From: Pokkaliibacter sp. MBI-7
GTDB taxonomy: Bacteria > Pseudomonadota > Gammaproteobacteria > Pseudomonadales > Balneatricaceae
Length of the DNA stretch: 64,000 nucleotides
Reading direction: 5' to 3'
Assembly: GCF_029846635.1 (NCBI RefSeq)
Contig: NZ_JARVTG010000002.1
Span: 2,087,501 to 2,151,500, forward strand
Shown here one piece after another: positions 9,545-19,774 of this stretch. The first letter of the stretch is position 1, and each line of letters starts with the position of its first letter. Below the pieces are notes generated by a model that was given only the letters and a program-made list of their open reading frames with translations, ran no database searches and was not told where the DNA came from. A program made the translations under genes and the position numbers.

Positions 9545-11560
9545 TTAGCTGCTGGCGTTCTTACCTGAGCGTAACGTCCGCAAAACCATGGGATAGGGTT
9601 CTACTACCCACATTTCTCCGTGATCGATCACGCGCTTGCGTGCCTTCATATAGCTATCAATATCATCTGCAGGGACATATTTTTTCTTGATCTGGAATTG
9701 ATAGTTCAGCGTCAGCAAGTCCTTACCGGAGTCATATCGGACCTGACGTTCATAATGGAAATAGTCGTTATCCTCGACAAAATTCTCTTTCTTGAACTTC
9801 CACTTTTTATCCTCCAGCGTCACCGCAATATTCTGCTGAATATTGACCGGGAAACTGAGGGTAAATGGTGCGATACGCTTCAACTGATCCGGTTTATCCA
9901 GATAGCGGTAAATCTCGGTAGGATAGAACGCGGTCTGATACTGCAGGTCGTTATCGTTCTCAGTCCAGATTTCAGGAACACGATATTCCCCTTTCGCTCT
10001 CAGCTGGCCACTCGCAGTGTTATCGTTGAACGCCATCGGCTGTAAGGCATCCAGTTTGGGGTAATACCACTGAAATGCGGTGAGGTAGCGCCCACGCAAA
10101 TCCTGCGCGCCTTTGGCCAGCCGGTCACGCACCAGCTCGGCATCCAGCCCATTCATTGTCCGGTCGGTTGTGAAACGCCCTTCACCCTGCGCCCCCTTGC
10201 TCACATCAAAGGTATCGTTGATTACCGTTGCATGCTGGGTGGTGGCCTGAGTCATGGCTGTCAGCGCAGAGGTATTGGCATCAATCACCAGCGCATAGCC
10301 ATAATCTGGCTGATAAATGTCCAGTAACTGCCCGTGTTGCGAGTCCCGGGTCGGATCCAGCCACACCGACTTACCCTGACGGCTCAGGTGGACAATAACG
10401 TGGTTGAAGGCGTTGATGGTGGGCAGATAGCTGGCAATGGCATCTTCCTTGTTGGTACTGACCAGCGCGGGCTGCGCCTCCACACCCAAAGCCTTGAGAA
10501 TACTGATCATCAGGATGACCTTATCCTTACAATCCCCGTAACGCCTGGCCAGGGTCTCGCTGGCAGGGCTGGGGCGATGGGAGTTTTCACCAATCTCGAT
10601 GCCCACATAGCGAATCTTGCTCTGTACATATTCCAGAGCAGCGACGATCTGCTGATCCTGACTGGAGGGATAGGCTGAGCGAATCTGCTGTGCAATGTTC
10701 TGAATAGCGGCATCGGTACGGACGGCATCCCGATAAAGTGGAATGGCCCAGCTCACCACCCCCTGCCAGTTACCAAACTCGGAGAACTGCACATAACCGT
10801 AGGGATTAAACCAGTCGGGTGCTTCGCTGTTGGTGTACAGCGTGGGAGGCGACGGATTGTCGATGACATACTTCACTCCGCCCGCGTAAGGGATAGTCGA
10901 TACCTCCACATTGCGATTGAACTGGCGCAGATTCAGTGGCGTATTCTTCTCCCATAGCAGACGGAAATGTTGTCCATGTAACGGAATAGACCACTGCGTA
11001 TCCAGGAAATAGCCAAAGCGCCCGGCGTAAACCGGGTTCTGCCCATTACGTGTCAGACTGTATTCAACGATATCGCCGACCCGTACATCATCGAGCAGCA
11101 GATTCGTGGTCAGCTGGCCTTCGTAGATCGAGTCTCTGATGTCTGGCTCACTACTGATAACGGGAATATCGCTGCCCTTGAGCTTATTGATCACCTTGCC
11201 GTCGCGAATGATTTTCACCTGATGAAAGATCAGTGACTCATAGCCAGGATCGAAGGCAACATTGATTTTTGAGGCATCCGCCAGCCCCTGCTGATTGACA
11301 ACCTTGACGGCAAAGTGGCTGTAGCGAGCCACATCACCTTTCGCATCGACTCTGACCTGCTGGTCTGACAGCAGGTAGTACTCACCATTGCGCACCTCTT
11401 CCTGAGGAATCCGGGCTGACGTCGATACCGCTTCGGGCATGATCCAGCTGGCTGTCGTCGGGTTAACCTCTACCGTTTTGGCTGCCTGAGCGCCTGTGGC
11501 CACCATCACCGCTGCGGTCAGTAAGGCCAGACGGAAAACAGGTAATGTCACTTTCATCAT
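9545..11560 (-). CDS. DUF3857 / transglutaminase-like exported protein
   Basis: 671 residues. A signal peptide (residues 1-27, ending GAQA) is followed by a DUF3857 domain and a transglutaminase-like core. The core has RRYGDCKDKV (catalytic Cys), the His in INAFNHVIVHL and the Asp in SVWLDPTRDSQHG, so the Cys-His-Asp triad is intact. These proteins act in the periplasm; their substrates are unknown. The start follows a long AT-rich gap after the larger paralogue upstream, and the membrane protein gene follows 14 bases downstream. Confidence 0.8.
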   Translation of the reverse strand: MMKVTLPVFRLALLTAAVMVATGAQAAKTVEVNPTTASWIMPEAVSTSARIPQEEVRNGEYYLLSDQQVRVDAKGDVARYSHFAVKVVNQQGLADASKINVAFDPGYESLIFHQVKIIRDGKVINKLKGSDIPVISSEPDIRDSIYEGQLTTNLLLDDVRVGDIVEYSLTRNGQNPVYAGRFGYFLDTQWSIPLHGQHFRLLWEKNTPLNLRQFNRNVEVSTIPYAGGVKYVIDNPSPPTLYTNSEAPDWFNPYGYVQFSEFGNWQGVVSWAIPLYRDAVRTDAAIQNIAQQIRSAYPSSQDQQIVAALEYVQSKIRYVGIEIGENSHRPSPASETLARRYGDCKDKVILMISILKALGVEAQPALVSTNKEDAIASYLPTINAFNHVIVHLSRQGKSVWLDPTRDSQHGQLLDIYQPDYGYALVIDANTSALTAMTQATTQHATVINDTFDVSKGAQGEGRFTTDRTMNGLDAELVRDRLAKGAQDLRGRYLTAFQWYYPKLDALQPMAFNDNTASGQLRAKGEYRVPEIWTENDNDLQYQTAFYPTEIYRYLDKPDQLKRIAPFTLSFPVNIQQNIAVTLEDKKWKFKKENFVEDNDYFHYERQVRYDSGKDLLTLNYQFQIKKKYVPADDIDSYMKARKRVIDHGEMWVVEPYPMVLRTLRSGKNASS

Positions 11561-11662
11561 CTTGATACATCTTCCCTCTACAGGTACTGCACACCTGTTT
11601 ACTTGATACGAACGTGTTCATGATCAGCTGCACGCCGGTCGTTGACTGACCAGCAGCTCGCT

Positions 11663-14329
11663 TCAGTGTCTGAAAATCGGGATCAATAGCGGGTCGGGTA
11701 ACCAGCCAAGCTGATTGGCCAGCAGAAATGCCATCAGCAACAGGTAGGTCAGCAGGATCAATGAGTGGCGCAGGCGCCAGACAGAGTTGCGGGCAGTCGA
11801 CGCCGCACTGTTCAGGCGCTTGATAGCGCGTGCCACAGACGCATGCGCCAAACCGCCACAGAAGTTGAACAGGATCACCAGATAGAAAGACTCCGGCGAC
11901 ATCGACTGTGCCAGCGTCAATAACAGATAAACCGCAGCTCCCAGTACCACCGCAGCGACAGACAACGATGACCCGGCTTCAGGTGATGCAGCCAGAACCT
12001 TGCGCACCTGCAGCCCCAGGGAAAAGAAAAACAGGGGGCTGAACAGCGCTCGTGCTCCGGGCAGGACTTTCACTTTCAGCTGTTCCCGCACATAGCGCCA
12101 GTTCTGGTAGTGCCAGTACCAGAGGTAGAACATCCAGGTCAGGCCCGTCAGCAGCACCAGTTTCCATACCGTCACAGGGTAAAACTGTGCCTGCCGGGCG
12201 GGTGCTTCCCTGCCCTCAAAATAGCTTTGTATCAGCCCGTACAGCAGCGCCATGGCATGCAGCAGGATCAGACACCCGAAGAGCTGCATCCCCAAAGACT
12301 CAGGGGCGTCAGCATTTTTTCTATCATTCGCTGTCGAAGCAGGGACTGATTCAGCGGCATCGTTGTCTTCAATCCACAGGCCATATTCTGCTTTCTCTGC
12401 CATCCTTGCGCGCGCCTTGACATAGGCAGAGACATCCTGCGCTGCGAGCCAGCTCACCTTGGCTCGGTAGGTGAACTGCAGCGTCAGGGTTTGCTGCCGC
12501 TCCGAAAAGCTCGATTTGCGACTGAAATAGAAAAACGGATTGTCTTCCTCGAAGTAGCCGTCATCCAGTGACCAGCCACCGTCCAGTTTGACCTCAATGG
12601 TCTCGTCTATATTCAGGGGAAAAGGCAGGGCCAGCGGTGAGGTGCGTGCCGTATCCTTAATTTTCTTGACCATGGGCTCCAGGTTGAAAGCATAGAAAAA
12701 CACTTCGTGGCCATCGTCTGTCTTCTGCCAGATTTCTGGAATGACGTAGTGCTCCTTGATGCGAAACTGATTCTTACCCTCAACATTGGTAAAACTGGCA
12801 GGCTGGACCACCTCAATACCCGGGTAGTAGTCCTGATAGAAATTGAGATAGTCAGTGCGTTTTTCCGCCACACTCTGCCGCGCCAGCATCCCGCGCATCT
12901 GCTCGGCATCGAAGCCCTGTAGCAGTGTTTCACTGGTATAGTCAGCCGCCGCCTGAGGGCCCTTACTCAGATCGAAATGCTCTGTATACCGGGAAGGGTG
13001 ATTGCTACCCACCTGCATGGCACTGGGCGCGGTAGTGGCTTCTGACAGCACCAGCGCATAGCCGTAGTCAGGCTGAAAAATGTCGTCCAGTGTCCCCTGC
13101 TGATAACTCAGCGACGGATCCAGCCAGTACTGCTTCCCGGCCAGCTGCACCTGCACCAGAGCGTGATCCAGCCACCAGACACTCGGCATCAGCTCGGGCA
13201 GAAGCTGCATTTTCCAGCCACTGACCAGAGCCGGTGCCGCTTCAATACCCAGCTGCCGCAGCAATGCTGTCAGCACCACAACCTTATCAACACTGTCGGC
13301 ATAACCACGCTGAAGGATGGTATTGACGGCTGAAGGGGGTAAGTCCTTCGCGTCCATATCCAGCTCAACATAGCGCAGCTGACTCTGCACATAGCTCAAT
13401 GCCGCCGCACACTGCTCAGCCACCGAGCTGTGTTGCTGCCGAATAGTAGCTGCCAGCGGTTGCAGTGCGCTGTCTTCCTGCATGGCCGTAGCAAAAGAGG
13501 GCAATACCTGCTTTACCACTTGTTGCCAGCTGAACTGGGGAACAAAGGTGACCGCGCCAAAACGGGAATACCAGTCAGGAGTGCCCTTCTCCGATCTGAC
13601 CGGCTCAGGATGCTGCAGCTGCAGGCTATATTCCTTACCGCCCGGCACCACTGCCGTCGTTACCTGAACCGCCGGCCCCGTGACATCCCATTGCAGCACC
13701 TCCGGGCGCAACCACAACAGGCGATACTGTTTCTGCTGAACCGGCACGGTATATTGCGTTCGAATGCGCATCCAGCCCTGCTCGGGGTAGAGCTGGTTGT
13801 CGCTGGTGCGGGTAAAGGCGTACTCGACGACGTCCCCCACGCGTAAATCATCTAACAGGATGTTGGTGGTGAGCTTGCCGCCATAGGCCGTATCGGCCAG
13901 CTTCTCATCCTGGCTCAGCAAGGCCACCGGCTGCTGCGGTGTGCGGTCCAGTTGCTGACCATCACGAATAATGCGCACATAGTGCAGAGTCAGAGACTGG
14001 TAACGGGGGTAAAAGCTGAGAGTGATACTGGAGTTCTGCTGCAGGCCACTGGAGTTGTCGATCAGCGTGGCATAGTGGTAATAGCCAGTGGTGCTGCCGA
14101 CAGTGGCGCGGGTCTGCAGATCCTGCAGCAACGTATATTCCCCATCCTGTAGCTGCTCATGGGGGACACTGGCGGGAGTCTGGAAAGGAATGGCGTTGAC
14201 CCAGCTTTCTTCAGGCTCAATCTGAACCTGATCACGGTTCTCCGCCTGAACCTGCACGGACAGCATCACGATACATAACAGTGCCCACCAGCCAGCAAAC
14301 CGTGAGCGGCTTCTTTCCCTGTACTTCAT
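11663..14329 (-). CDS. DUF3857 / transglutaminase-like protein with C-terminal membrane domain
   Basis: 888 residues from the ATG at 14329, chosen because it begins a good signal peptide (MKYRERSRSRFAGWW, cleavage near VQA). A start 11 codons earlier is possible. The layout matches the neighbouring 671-residue paralogue, but the cysteine position reads LQRGYADSVDKVV where the paralogue has RRYGDCKDKV, so the nucleophile appears to be lost. The His (WWLDHALVQV) and Asp (YWLDPSLSYQQG) regions are kept. A C-terminal block (about residues 680-888) adds several membrane helices. The two genes look like a tandem duplication in which this copy may be non-catalytic. Confidence 0.75.
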   Translation of the reverse strand: MKYRERSRSRFAGWWALLCIVMLSVQVQAENRDQVQIEPEESWVNAIPFQTPASVPHEQLQDGEYTLLQDLQTRATVGSTTGYYHYATLIDNSSGLQQNSSITLSFYPRYQSLTLHYVRIIRDGQQLDRTPQQPVALLSQDEKLADTAYGGKLTTNILLDDLRVGDVVEYAFTRTSDNQLYPEQGWMRIRTQYTVPVQQKQYRLLWLRPEVLQWDVTGPAVQVTTAVVPGGKEYSLQLQHPEPVRSEKGTPDWYSRFGAVTFVPQFSWQQVVKQVLPSFATAMQEDSALQPLAATIRQQHSSVAEQCAAALSYVQSQLRYVELDMDAKDLPPSAVNTILQRGYADSVDKVVVLTALLRQLGIEAAPALVSGWKMQLLPELMPSVWWLDHALVQVQLAGKQYWLDPSLSYQQGTLDDIFQPDYGYALVLSEATTAPSAMQVGSNHPSRYTEHFDLSKGPQAAADYTSETLLQGFDAEQMRGMLARQSVAEKRTDYLNFYQDYYPGIEVVQPASFTNVEGKNQFRIKEHYVIPEIWQKTDDGHEVFFYAFNLEPMVKKIKDTARTSPLALPFPLNIDETIEVKLDGGWSLDDGYFEEDNPFFYFSRKSSFSERQQTLTLQFTYRAKVSWLAAQDVSAYVKARARMAEKAEYGLWIEDNDAAESVPASTANDRKNADAPESLGMQLFGCLILLHAMALLYGLIQSYFEGREAPARQAQFYPVTVWKLVLLTGLTWMFYLWYWHYQNWRYVREQLKVKVLPGARALFSPLFFFSLGLQVRKVLAASPEAGSSLSVAAVVLGAAVYLLLTLAQSMSPESFYLVILFNFCGGLAHASVARAIKRLNSAASTARNSVWRLRHSLILLTYLLLMAFLLANQLGWLPDPLLIPIFRH

Positions 14330-14582
14330 ACTTGTCCTTAAGACCTCGATACTGTCTGGCACAGCATGGGATGCCCCATGCTCTTCGCTCCTCGTGGCAG
14401 GTCACAACACTTACAAGCCGAAACCTAAACGAAACAGGCTGTAATAAAATGCCATCCCCATGATTTCGTCAAGGAATCTTTACAGTTGGACAAAAACCCT
14501 GGCTGGAAACAGATAAAAAGCCAGCGTCTGTGCCGACAGCCCGCGCAGATGCAAATCAGAACAGACAATTACCGGGGCTTTA

Positions 14583-14601
14583 TTTGATAACGATTATCAA
14601 A
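14583..14601. promoter_or_regulatory. Fur box upstream of the esterase gene
   Basis: TGATAACGATTATCA at 14585-14599 matches the 7-1-7 Fur consensus TGATAATnATTATCA at all but one position. It extends to the palindrome TTTGATAA/TTATCAAA over 14583-14601. It sits about 50 bases upstream of the esterase start codon, where bound Fe-Fur would block transcription. Confidence 0.75.
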
Positions 14602-14652
14602 TGCATATAGTAGTGAGTTTTGATAACTCATACCGCTACCCGCAGGACGACC

Positions 14653-15627
14653 ATGTCGCGCTTCCTCACTCGCACCACTCTCTCAGTGATCCTTACGCTT
14701 ATGATCAATCCTACCTTCGCCGGGGCTGACAGCCCGTCAACCGCCACTGCCAATGCCACCGCTCCAACAGCCAGCAGCTGGCCTGAAGTCACACTGGATA
14801 ACACCCGGCAGTTCATTCTGGACTCCCGGCAGACAGGCCGCAGTTACCGAATTCTGGTGGCGGTGCCGGACTCGCCGGTGCCGGACGGAGGCTTTCCGGT
14901 GGTGTATTCATTGGATGGCAACACCACCTTCCCACTGTGGAAAGTGATGGCAGAGCGCTTGCAGCAGCGCGGTCAGGCCCGCGGAGCGATTGTGGTCGGC
15001 ATTACCGCAGCGGAAGGAGACAAGGCGCAACTGGTGGCCCGTGCCGAAGATTACACGCCACCGGCAGCCAATATGGACAAAACCGGCGATCAGTCTGGCT
15101 CCCGGCAAGGCGGAGCTGATCGCTTTCTGGCCTTTATCGAGCAGGAGCTGAAACCGCAGATTGAGCAGCACTTCGCCATCAATCGCCATCAGCAGACGCT
15201 GTTTGGCCATTCCTACGGCGGACTTTTCACTCTGCATACGCTGTTTACTCACCCGGAGTATTTCCAGCGCTATGTCGCAGCCAGCCCGTCGATCTGGTGG
15301 AACGAGCGCTATGTATTGTCTGAGCGCAACGGTTTTGCGGACAGACTTGCCGGTCTGGCCCAGCCCGTGACACTGATGCTGACAGTCGGCAGTGAGGAGC
15401 AGACAGCTCCGGCCAGCATGAAAGCGGAACGTGCGCAGATGCTGCAAAAACGCGCGCAGGTGGATAACGTCAAGCAGCTATTCAGTGATTTGCAGCAGAC
15501 AGTGGCAGCGGAGAGCGCCGGCAAACTGCAGCTCGGCCTGCATATTTTTCCCGGCGAGAACCATATGAGTGCAATGCCCGAAGCCATTAATCGGGCAGTG
15601 GAATTTGTTTACGGCGGTCAGCCCTGA
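14653..15627 (+). CDS. Alpha/beta-hydrolase of the siderophore esterase (IroE/Fes-like) type
   Basis: 324 residues from the ATG at 14653, preceded by AGGA and beginning a signal peptide (MSRFLTRTT, hydrophobic to about residue 25). The fold is a putative esterase (DUF2974/IroE-like). The nucleophile is Ser187 in FGHSYGGLF, the catalytic His is His304 in GENHMS, and the oxyanion region is near VVGITAAEG. Periplasmic members hydrolyse ester bonds of tri-lactone siderophores to release iron. The strong Fur box just upstream supports an iron role, although no siderophore receptor or synthesis gene is nearby. Confidence 0.75.
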   Translation: MSRFLTRTTLSVILTLMINPTFAGADSPSTATANATAPTASSWPEVTLDNTRQFILDSRQTGRSYRILVAVPDSPVPDGGFPVVYSLDGNTTFPLWKVMAERLQQRGQARGAIVVGITAAEGDKAQLVARAEDYTPPAANMDKTGDQSGSRQGGADRFLAFIEQELKPQIEQHFAINRHQQTLFGHSYGGLFTLHTLFTHPEYFQRYVAASPSIWWNERYVLSERNGFADRLAGLAQPVTLMLTVGSEEQTAPASMKAERAQMLQKRAQVDNVKQLFSDLQQTVAAESAGKLQLGLHIFPGENHMSAMPEAINRAVEFVYGGQP

Positions 15628-15648
15628 CCAACGGAATGCCAGCAGCGA

Positions 15649-16149
15649 TCAGTGGACTGGCATGACTTTCTGCAAGAGTTCAAATGGCTGCACGCCCACC
15701 CGTCCCGCTACATCACTCAGCGACTCCTGAGCAGAGGTCACCTTATAGCCTTGCGCGTTCAACTGCTGCAACAACTGATCTGGCGACTGCTGCAGTAACG
15801 GCGCCAGATCAGCCAGCGGCGCACTGACCACCAGACTGACGATACGAAAAGCCGGATTACCACCGCCGCCACTGCCAGCTGCAGCGCTGAAGGCGAACGG
15901 AAGAGCCGCTACCAGCGACAGTAACAGCGGGATCCACAACCAGCCTTTACGCAAATAGTTGAGCAATGCCCCCCAGTTTTTCCACAGATGCAGTGCAAAT
16001 GGCAGGATCAGTACCATGCTCAGCCATTCATGCATGGAATGAAAAGCTGACGAAGCCCAGTGGAAGAACAGGGCAATACCCGAGACCAGGGAGACCAGAA
16101 ACAGTCCGGTAGTAAAGGGAGTAGCGTATCGGTTGATCAGGTGTTTCAT
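15649..16149 (-). CDS. DUF4405 domain membrane protein
   Basis: 166 residues. Three hydrophobic helices with the histidine-containing patterns FHSMHEWLS and LHLWKNWG fit DUF4405, a small cytochrome-b-like membrane domain. A periplasmic C-terminal segment follows, ending in a LAGRVGVQP-like repeat region. It may bind haem through the conserved histidines. The gene converges on the esterase gene with a 21-base gap. Confidence 0.7.
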   Translation of the reverse strand: MKHLINRYATPFTTGLFLVSLVSGIALFFHWASSAFHSMHEWLSMVLILPFALHLWKNWGALLNYLRKGWLWIPLLLSLVAALPFAFSAAAGSGGGGNPAFRIVSLVVSAPLADLAPLLQQSPDQLLQQLNAQGYKVTSAQESLSDVAGRVGVQPFELLQKVMPVH

Positions 16150-16337
16150 CGCAGCATCCTTGATTTGTCAGATCAGTAGTCATTTCGGCCAGATAACTGT
16201 CGCAGGGCAGGACTTCCACGGGGTTATCACCAGAAAACCGGCAGGCCATGTAGTCATCATCGTCAGGGAATCCGGTGAGTAATGTCCTGACCTCAGTCAA
16301 TCTCAAACAAGTCATCCTGCCGCTGTCATGGCACGTA

Positions 16338-16367
16338 ACAAAAAAGCCCTGCAAACAGCAGGGCTTT
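16338..16367 (-). terminator. Rho-independent terminator of the mac operon
   Basis: AAAGCCCTGC (16343-16352) pairs with GCAGGGCTTT (16358-16367) around a 5-base loop and continues into a T-run on the minus strand. It lies 20 bases past the outer-membrane channel stop codon. Confidence 0.8.
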
Positions 16368-16386
16368 CAGCGTGCAGTGACGGCGG

Positions 16387-17811
16387 CTACGGCGTGCCTG
16401 CCGCCACCAGATCCTGTGGCGCACCGCCCAGCGCCTGATACAGCGTCATCATATTGCTCAGCTGGTTATAGCGATTTTTAACCAGTGCCAGTTCGGCAGT
16501 ACGACGGGTTTCCTGCTGATCCAGCCAGTCCTGTACGCCAGTGGCGCCCGCACGATAGCGTGTTTCGGCGACCTGCTCCGCCTGACGGGCCAGATCATAA
16601 GAGCGCTGCAAGGCCACCTCCTGCTGCAGGTAGTGTTTGCGTGCCGACAGCGCATTTTCCACATCCTGCATCGCTTCATAAAGCGACTGACGGAACTCGA
16701 CCACTGCCTGCTCGTATGTCGCATCCGCAATCTGATTGTTCAGCCTGGCCTGATTCCACTCAACAAAGGGCAGTGACAGCCCTGCTCCCAGGGTCGCCAC
16801 CGGGTTCTGCAGCAGGTTCAGCAGCTGTGTACTACTGGTGCCGAGTGCTGCGGTCAGGCTGAAACTGGGGTAATAGCTGGCGCGGGTGTTATCGGCATCG
16901 GCCAGCGATTCACGCAGCCGCATTTCCGCTGCACGCAGGTCAGGACGGTTAGCCAGCACGGCGGCAGGCAGATCGGCCTGCAGGGCGGGCATCGTCATCG
17001 TGCTCAGCTGCTTCGGATCGGCCATCACATGCTCCGGTGCCTGGTTGAACAGGATGGCCAGTGCGTTCTGTGCTTCTGTCAGCTGTTGCTGCAGATCAGC
17101 CAGATCAGCCTTCTGGCTTTCAACATTTTGCTCTGCCTGTAGCAGGTCGAGGTTAGTGACAGCACCAGCACTGTATTTCACCCGCACCACTTCCAGACTG
17201 CGCTGGGTGTAGGCAATGCTCTGCTCGCTGGAACGGATCGCCTGATTAAGATAGGCAATCTGCCAGTACAGATCGGCGGTAGTGCCGATCAGGGTCAGTG
17301 CGGTATCAGCGCGGTCCTGCTCAGTCGCCCTGGCTTCCCATTCGGCAGAATCACGGCTGGCGGCCAGCTTGCCCCACAGATCCACCTCATAACTGAGGCT
17401 GGCAGAGGTACTGCTGCTGCGCGCTTCAGCACCGGAATCCAGATCACGCTCCTTGCTGCTGCTGGCACTGACCGAGGCATCAGGCGTCAGACTGGTGGCT
17501 TCCAGCCCTGCCTGCAGGCGGGCCTTACGCACTTTGACTGTCGCTGCAGCAAGATCGTTGTTGGTCTGCAGCGCCTTTTCGATCAGGCCGTTCAGCACCG
17601 GATCATTGAACACCTGCCACCACTGACCGGCAGCCAGTACCTTGTCACCGCTGTCCGGCTGTACCGTCCACTGTACCGGCAGCTCCACCTGTGGTCGCTG
17701 ATAATCAGTGCGTACCAGCCCGGCACAGCCACTTAATCCCAGTGCCAGTATCGCGATGCTGAGCAGGCGCACAGGGTGACGCTGAGGATGGAAAATCTGT
17801 TTTCTGTTCAC
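16387..17811 (-). CDS. NodT/OprM-type outer-membrane efflux lipoprotein
   Basis: 474 residues from the GTG at 17811, which begins a lipoprotein signal (hydrophobic stretch then LSGCAG, the lipidated Cys). This start leaves four bases after the macB stop; a longer in-frame reading would run into macB. Two OEP repeats with long coiled-coil helices (for example around NLDLLQAEQNVESQKADLA) form the TolC-like trimeric channel. As the third gene of the macA-macB operon it would complete the tripartite exporter across the outer membrane. Confidence 0.88.
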   Translation of the reverse strand: MNRKQIFHPQRHPVRLLSIAILALGLSGCAGLVRTDYQRPQVELPVQWTVQPDSGDKVLAAGQWWQVFNDPVLNGLIEKALQTNNDLAAATVKVRKARLQAGLEATSLTPDASVSASSSKERDLDSGAEARSSSTSASLSYEVDLWGKLAASRDSAEWEARATEQDRADTALTLIGTTADLYWQIAYLNQAIRSSEQSIAYTQRSLEVVRVKYSAGAVTNLDLLQAEQNVESQKADLADLQQQLTEAQNALAILFNQAPEHVMADPKQLSTMTMPALQADLPAAVLANRPDLRAAEMRLRESLADADNTRASYYPSFSLTAALGTSSTQLLNLLQNPVATLGAGLSLPFVEWNQARLNNQIADATYEQAVVEFRQSLYEAMQDVENALSARKHYLQQEVALQRSYDLARQAEQVAETRYRAGATGVQDWLDQQETRRTAELALVKNRYNQLSNMMTLYQALGGAPQDLVAAGTP

Positions 17812-17815
17812 TGCA

Positions 17816-19771
17816 TCACTCACGAGCAAGCGCCTCAATGGGGTCCAGTCGCGCCGCGTTGCGTGCTGGAAGAAAGCCAAACAGCACACCAATCAGCGTC
17901 GAGCAGACAAAGGCGGAAACAATAGACAGTGCTGAGAACTGCATGGACATGGCACTGACGAAATAGGAGAACACCGCCCCCACACCAAACGACAGAAGAA
18001 TGCCGCAGCTGCCGCCGATCAGACAGACCAGCACCGCCTCGATCAGGAACTGCTGCATGATGTCAATCTGCCGGGCTCCCACCGCCATGCGAATGCCAAT
18101 TTCGCGGGTACGTTCAGTCACCGATACCAGCATGATATTCATCACGCCGATGCCACCAACAATCAGCGAAATAACGGCAATGGCGGAAATCAGCAGGGTC
18201 AGGGTCGACGTGGTTTTCTCAACGGTTTTGAGAATGCTGTCGGAACTGCGGGTGAACACATCCTTGGTGCCATGACGGGTAGTGAGCAGCCGCTCAATGC
18301 CTGCCTGAGCGATGTCGTTGGACATCCCCTCAGTAACACGCACAGTGATGGAGCTGAAATACTGCTGCCCGGAAATCCGGTTCATCACCGAGGTGTAGGG
18401 CATCCATACATTAAGATTTTCATCGGTGAAGGCCGAATCCTTCTCTGCCGCCACGCCGACAATGGTCACCGGCACGCTGCCAGCAAGAATGGTCTGCCCG
18501 ACCGGATTACCGCCGTGGGGGAACAGCTTCTTCCGGGTGTTCTGATCAATCACCGCTACCTGCGCCAGATTCCTGATATCGAAATCGGTCAGCGCGCGGC
18601 CACTTTCCATGGTCATGTCCTTAACACGAAAATACGCCTCGCCAACCCCTTTGATGGAGGCACTGACGACGATGTCGTGGTAACGCAGCTGCTGGCTGTC
18701 TGAGATGTTCGGCGTCAGGCTGTCGACATAAACCTGCGCCTGCAGGGCGGCAAGGTCAGCAGGCACCAGGGTTTCTACCTTGCTGGAGCGGATATCACCC
18801 CAGCCGGTACCGGGATAAATATCGATGGTATTGGTGCCAATGGAGTTAATGTCGTTGATGACCTTCTGTTTGGCTCCCTGCCCCACGGCGACCACACTGA
18901 CCACTGCCATAATGCCAATGATGATACCCAGCATCGTCAGCAGGGTACGCAGGCGGTTGGACGCCATAGCAATCAGAGCCATCTTGAAGGCTTCGATGAA
19001 CAGGCCAAGCTGAGTCCGCCAACGGCTGAAGTTGCTCTGCTGCCGTAAGGCGCGAGGGGCAGCCGCCAGTGGCTCAGGCGCATCAGGATTGGGCTCGTCT
19101 GACAGAATTTCACCGTCCTGAATACGGATAATTCGCTGAGCCTGACTGGCCACATCGGCATCATGGGTCACCAGAATGATGGTATGCCCCTGCGCATGCA
19201 GCTCTCGCAGGATGTTCATCACCTCATAACCGCTTTTGCTGTCCAGCGCGCCGGTGGGTTCATCGGCCAGGATCACTTCCCCACCGTTCATCAGCGCACG
19301 GGCAATGCTGACGCGCTGCTGCTGCCCACCGGACAACTGGCTGGGACGGTGATGAGTACGGTCCGCCAGACCCAGCCGCTCAAGCAAAGACTCGGCGCGG
19401 GCAATACGCTGCAGCCGGTCATTACCGGAATACACCGCGGGCATCTCCACATTGCCTGTTGCATCCAGATGGGACAGCAGGTGATAGCGCTGAAAGATAA
19501 AGCCGAAATAATCCCGGCGCAGTGCCGCCAGCTCATCACTGCTGAGGCTGCCGGTTTCCTTGCCATCAACCCGGTAACTGCCTGAGGTTGGACGATCCAG
19601 GCAGCCAAGAATATTCATCAGGGTCGACTTACCCGACCCCGAGGCCCCCATGATGGCGACCATTTCACCGGCATAGATCTTCAGGTTCAGCGACTTGAGG
19701 ATACGCACCTGTTCTTCGCCCGACTGAAAACTGCGCTCCAGATCGGTGACTTCAAGTAATGCTCTGCTCAT
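17816..19771 (-). CDS. macB: Macrolide/peptide export ATP-binding permease MacB
   Basis: 651 residues. The N-terminal ABC domain has Walker A GASGSGKST, signature LSGGQQQRVSIARAL and Walker B VILADEPTGALDS. A MacB-type permease follows, with the first transmembrane helix near residue 265, a large periplasmic domain and three C-terminal helices ending NAARLDPIEALARE. MacB uses ATP to drive periplasmic substrates such as macrolides, lipopeptides or protoporphyrin through MacA and an outer-membrane channel. It starts three bases after the macA stop. Confidence 0.93.
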   Translation of the reverse strand: MSRALLEVTDLERSFQSGEEQVRILKSLNLKIYAGEMVAIMGASGSGKSTLMNILGCLDRPTSGSYRVDGKETGSLSSDELAALRRDYFGFIFQRYHLLSHLDATGNVEMPAVYSGNDRLQRIARAESLLERLGLADRTHHRPSQLSGGQQQRVSIARALMNGGEVILADEPTGALDSKSGYEVMNILRELHAQGHTIILVTHDADVASQAQRIIRIQDGEILSDEPNPDAPEPLAAAPRALRQQSNFSRWRTQLGLFIEAFKMALIAMASNRLRTLLTMLGIIIGIMAVVSVVAVGQGAKQKVINDINSIGTNTIDIYPGTGWGDIRSSKVETLVPADLAALQAQVYVDSLTPNISDSQQLRYHDIVVSASIKGVGEAYFRVKDMTMESGRALTDFDIRNLAQVAVIDQNTRKKLFPHGGNPVGQTILAGSVPVTIVGVAAEKDSAFTDENLNVWMPYTSVMNRISGQQYFSSITVRVTEGMSNDIAQAGIERLLTTRHGTKDVFTRSSDSILKTVEKTTSTLTLLISAIAVISLIVGGIGVMNIMLVSVTERTREIGIRMAVGARQIDIMQQFLIEAVLVCLIGGSCGILLSFGVGAVFSYFVSAMSMQFSALSIVSAFVCSTLIGVLFGFLPARNAARLDPIEALARE

Positions 19772-19774
19772 GGC

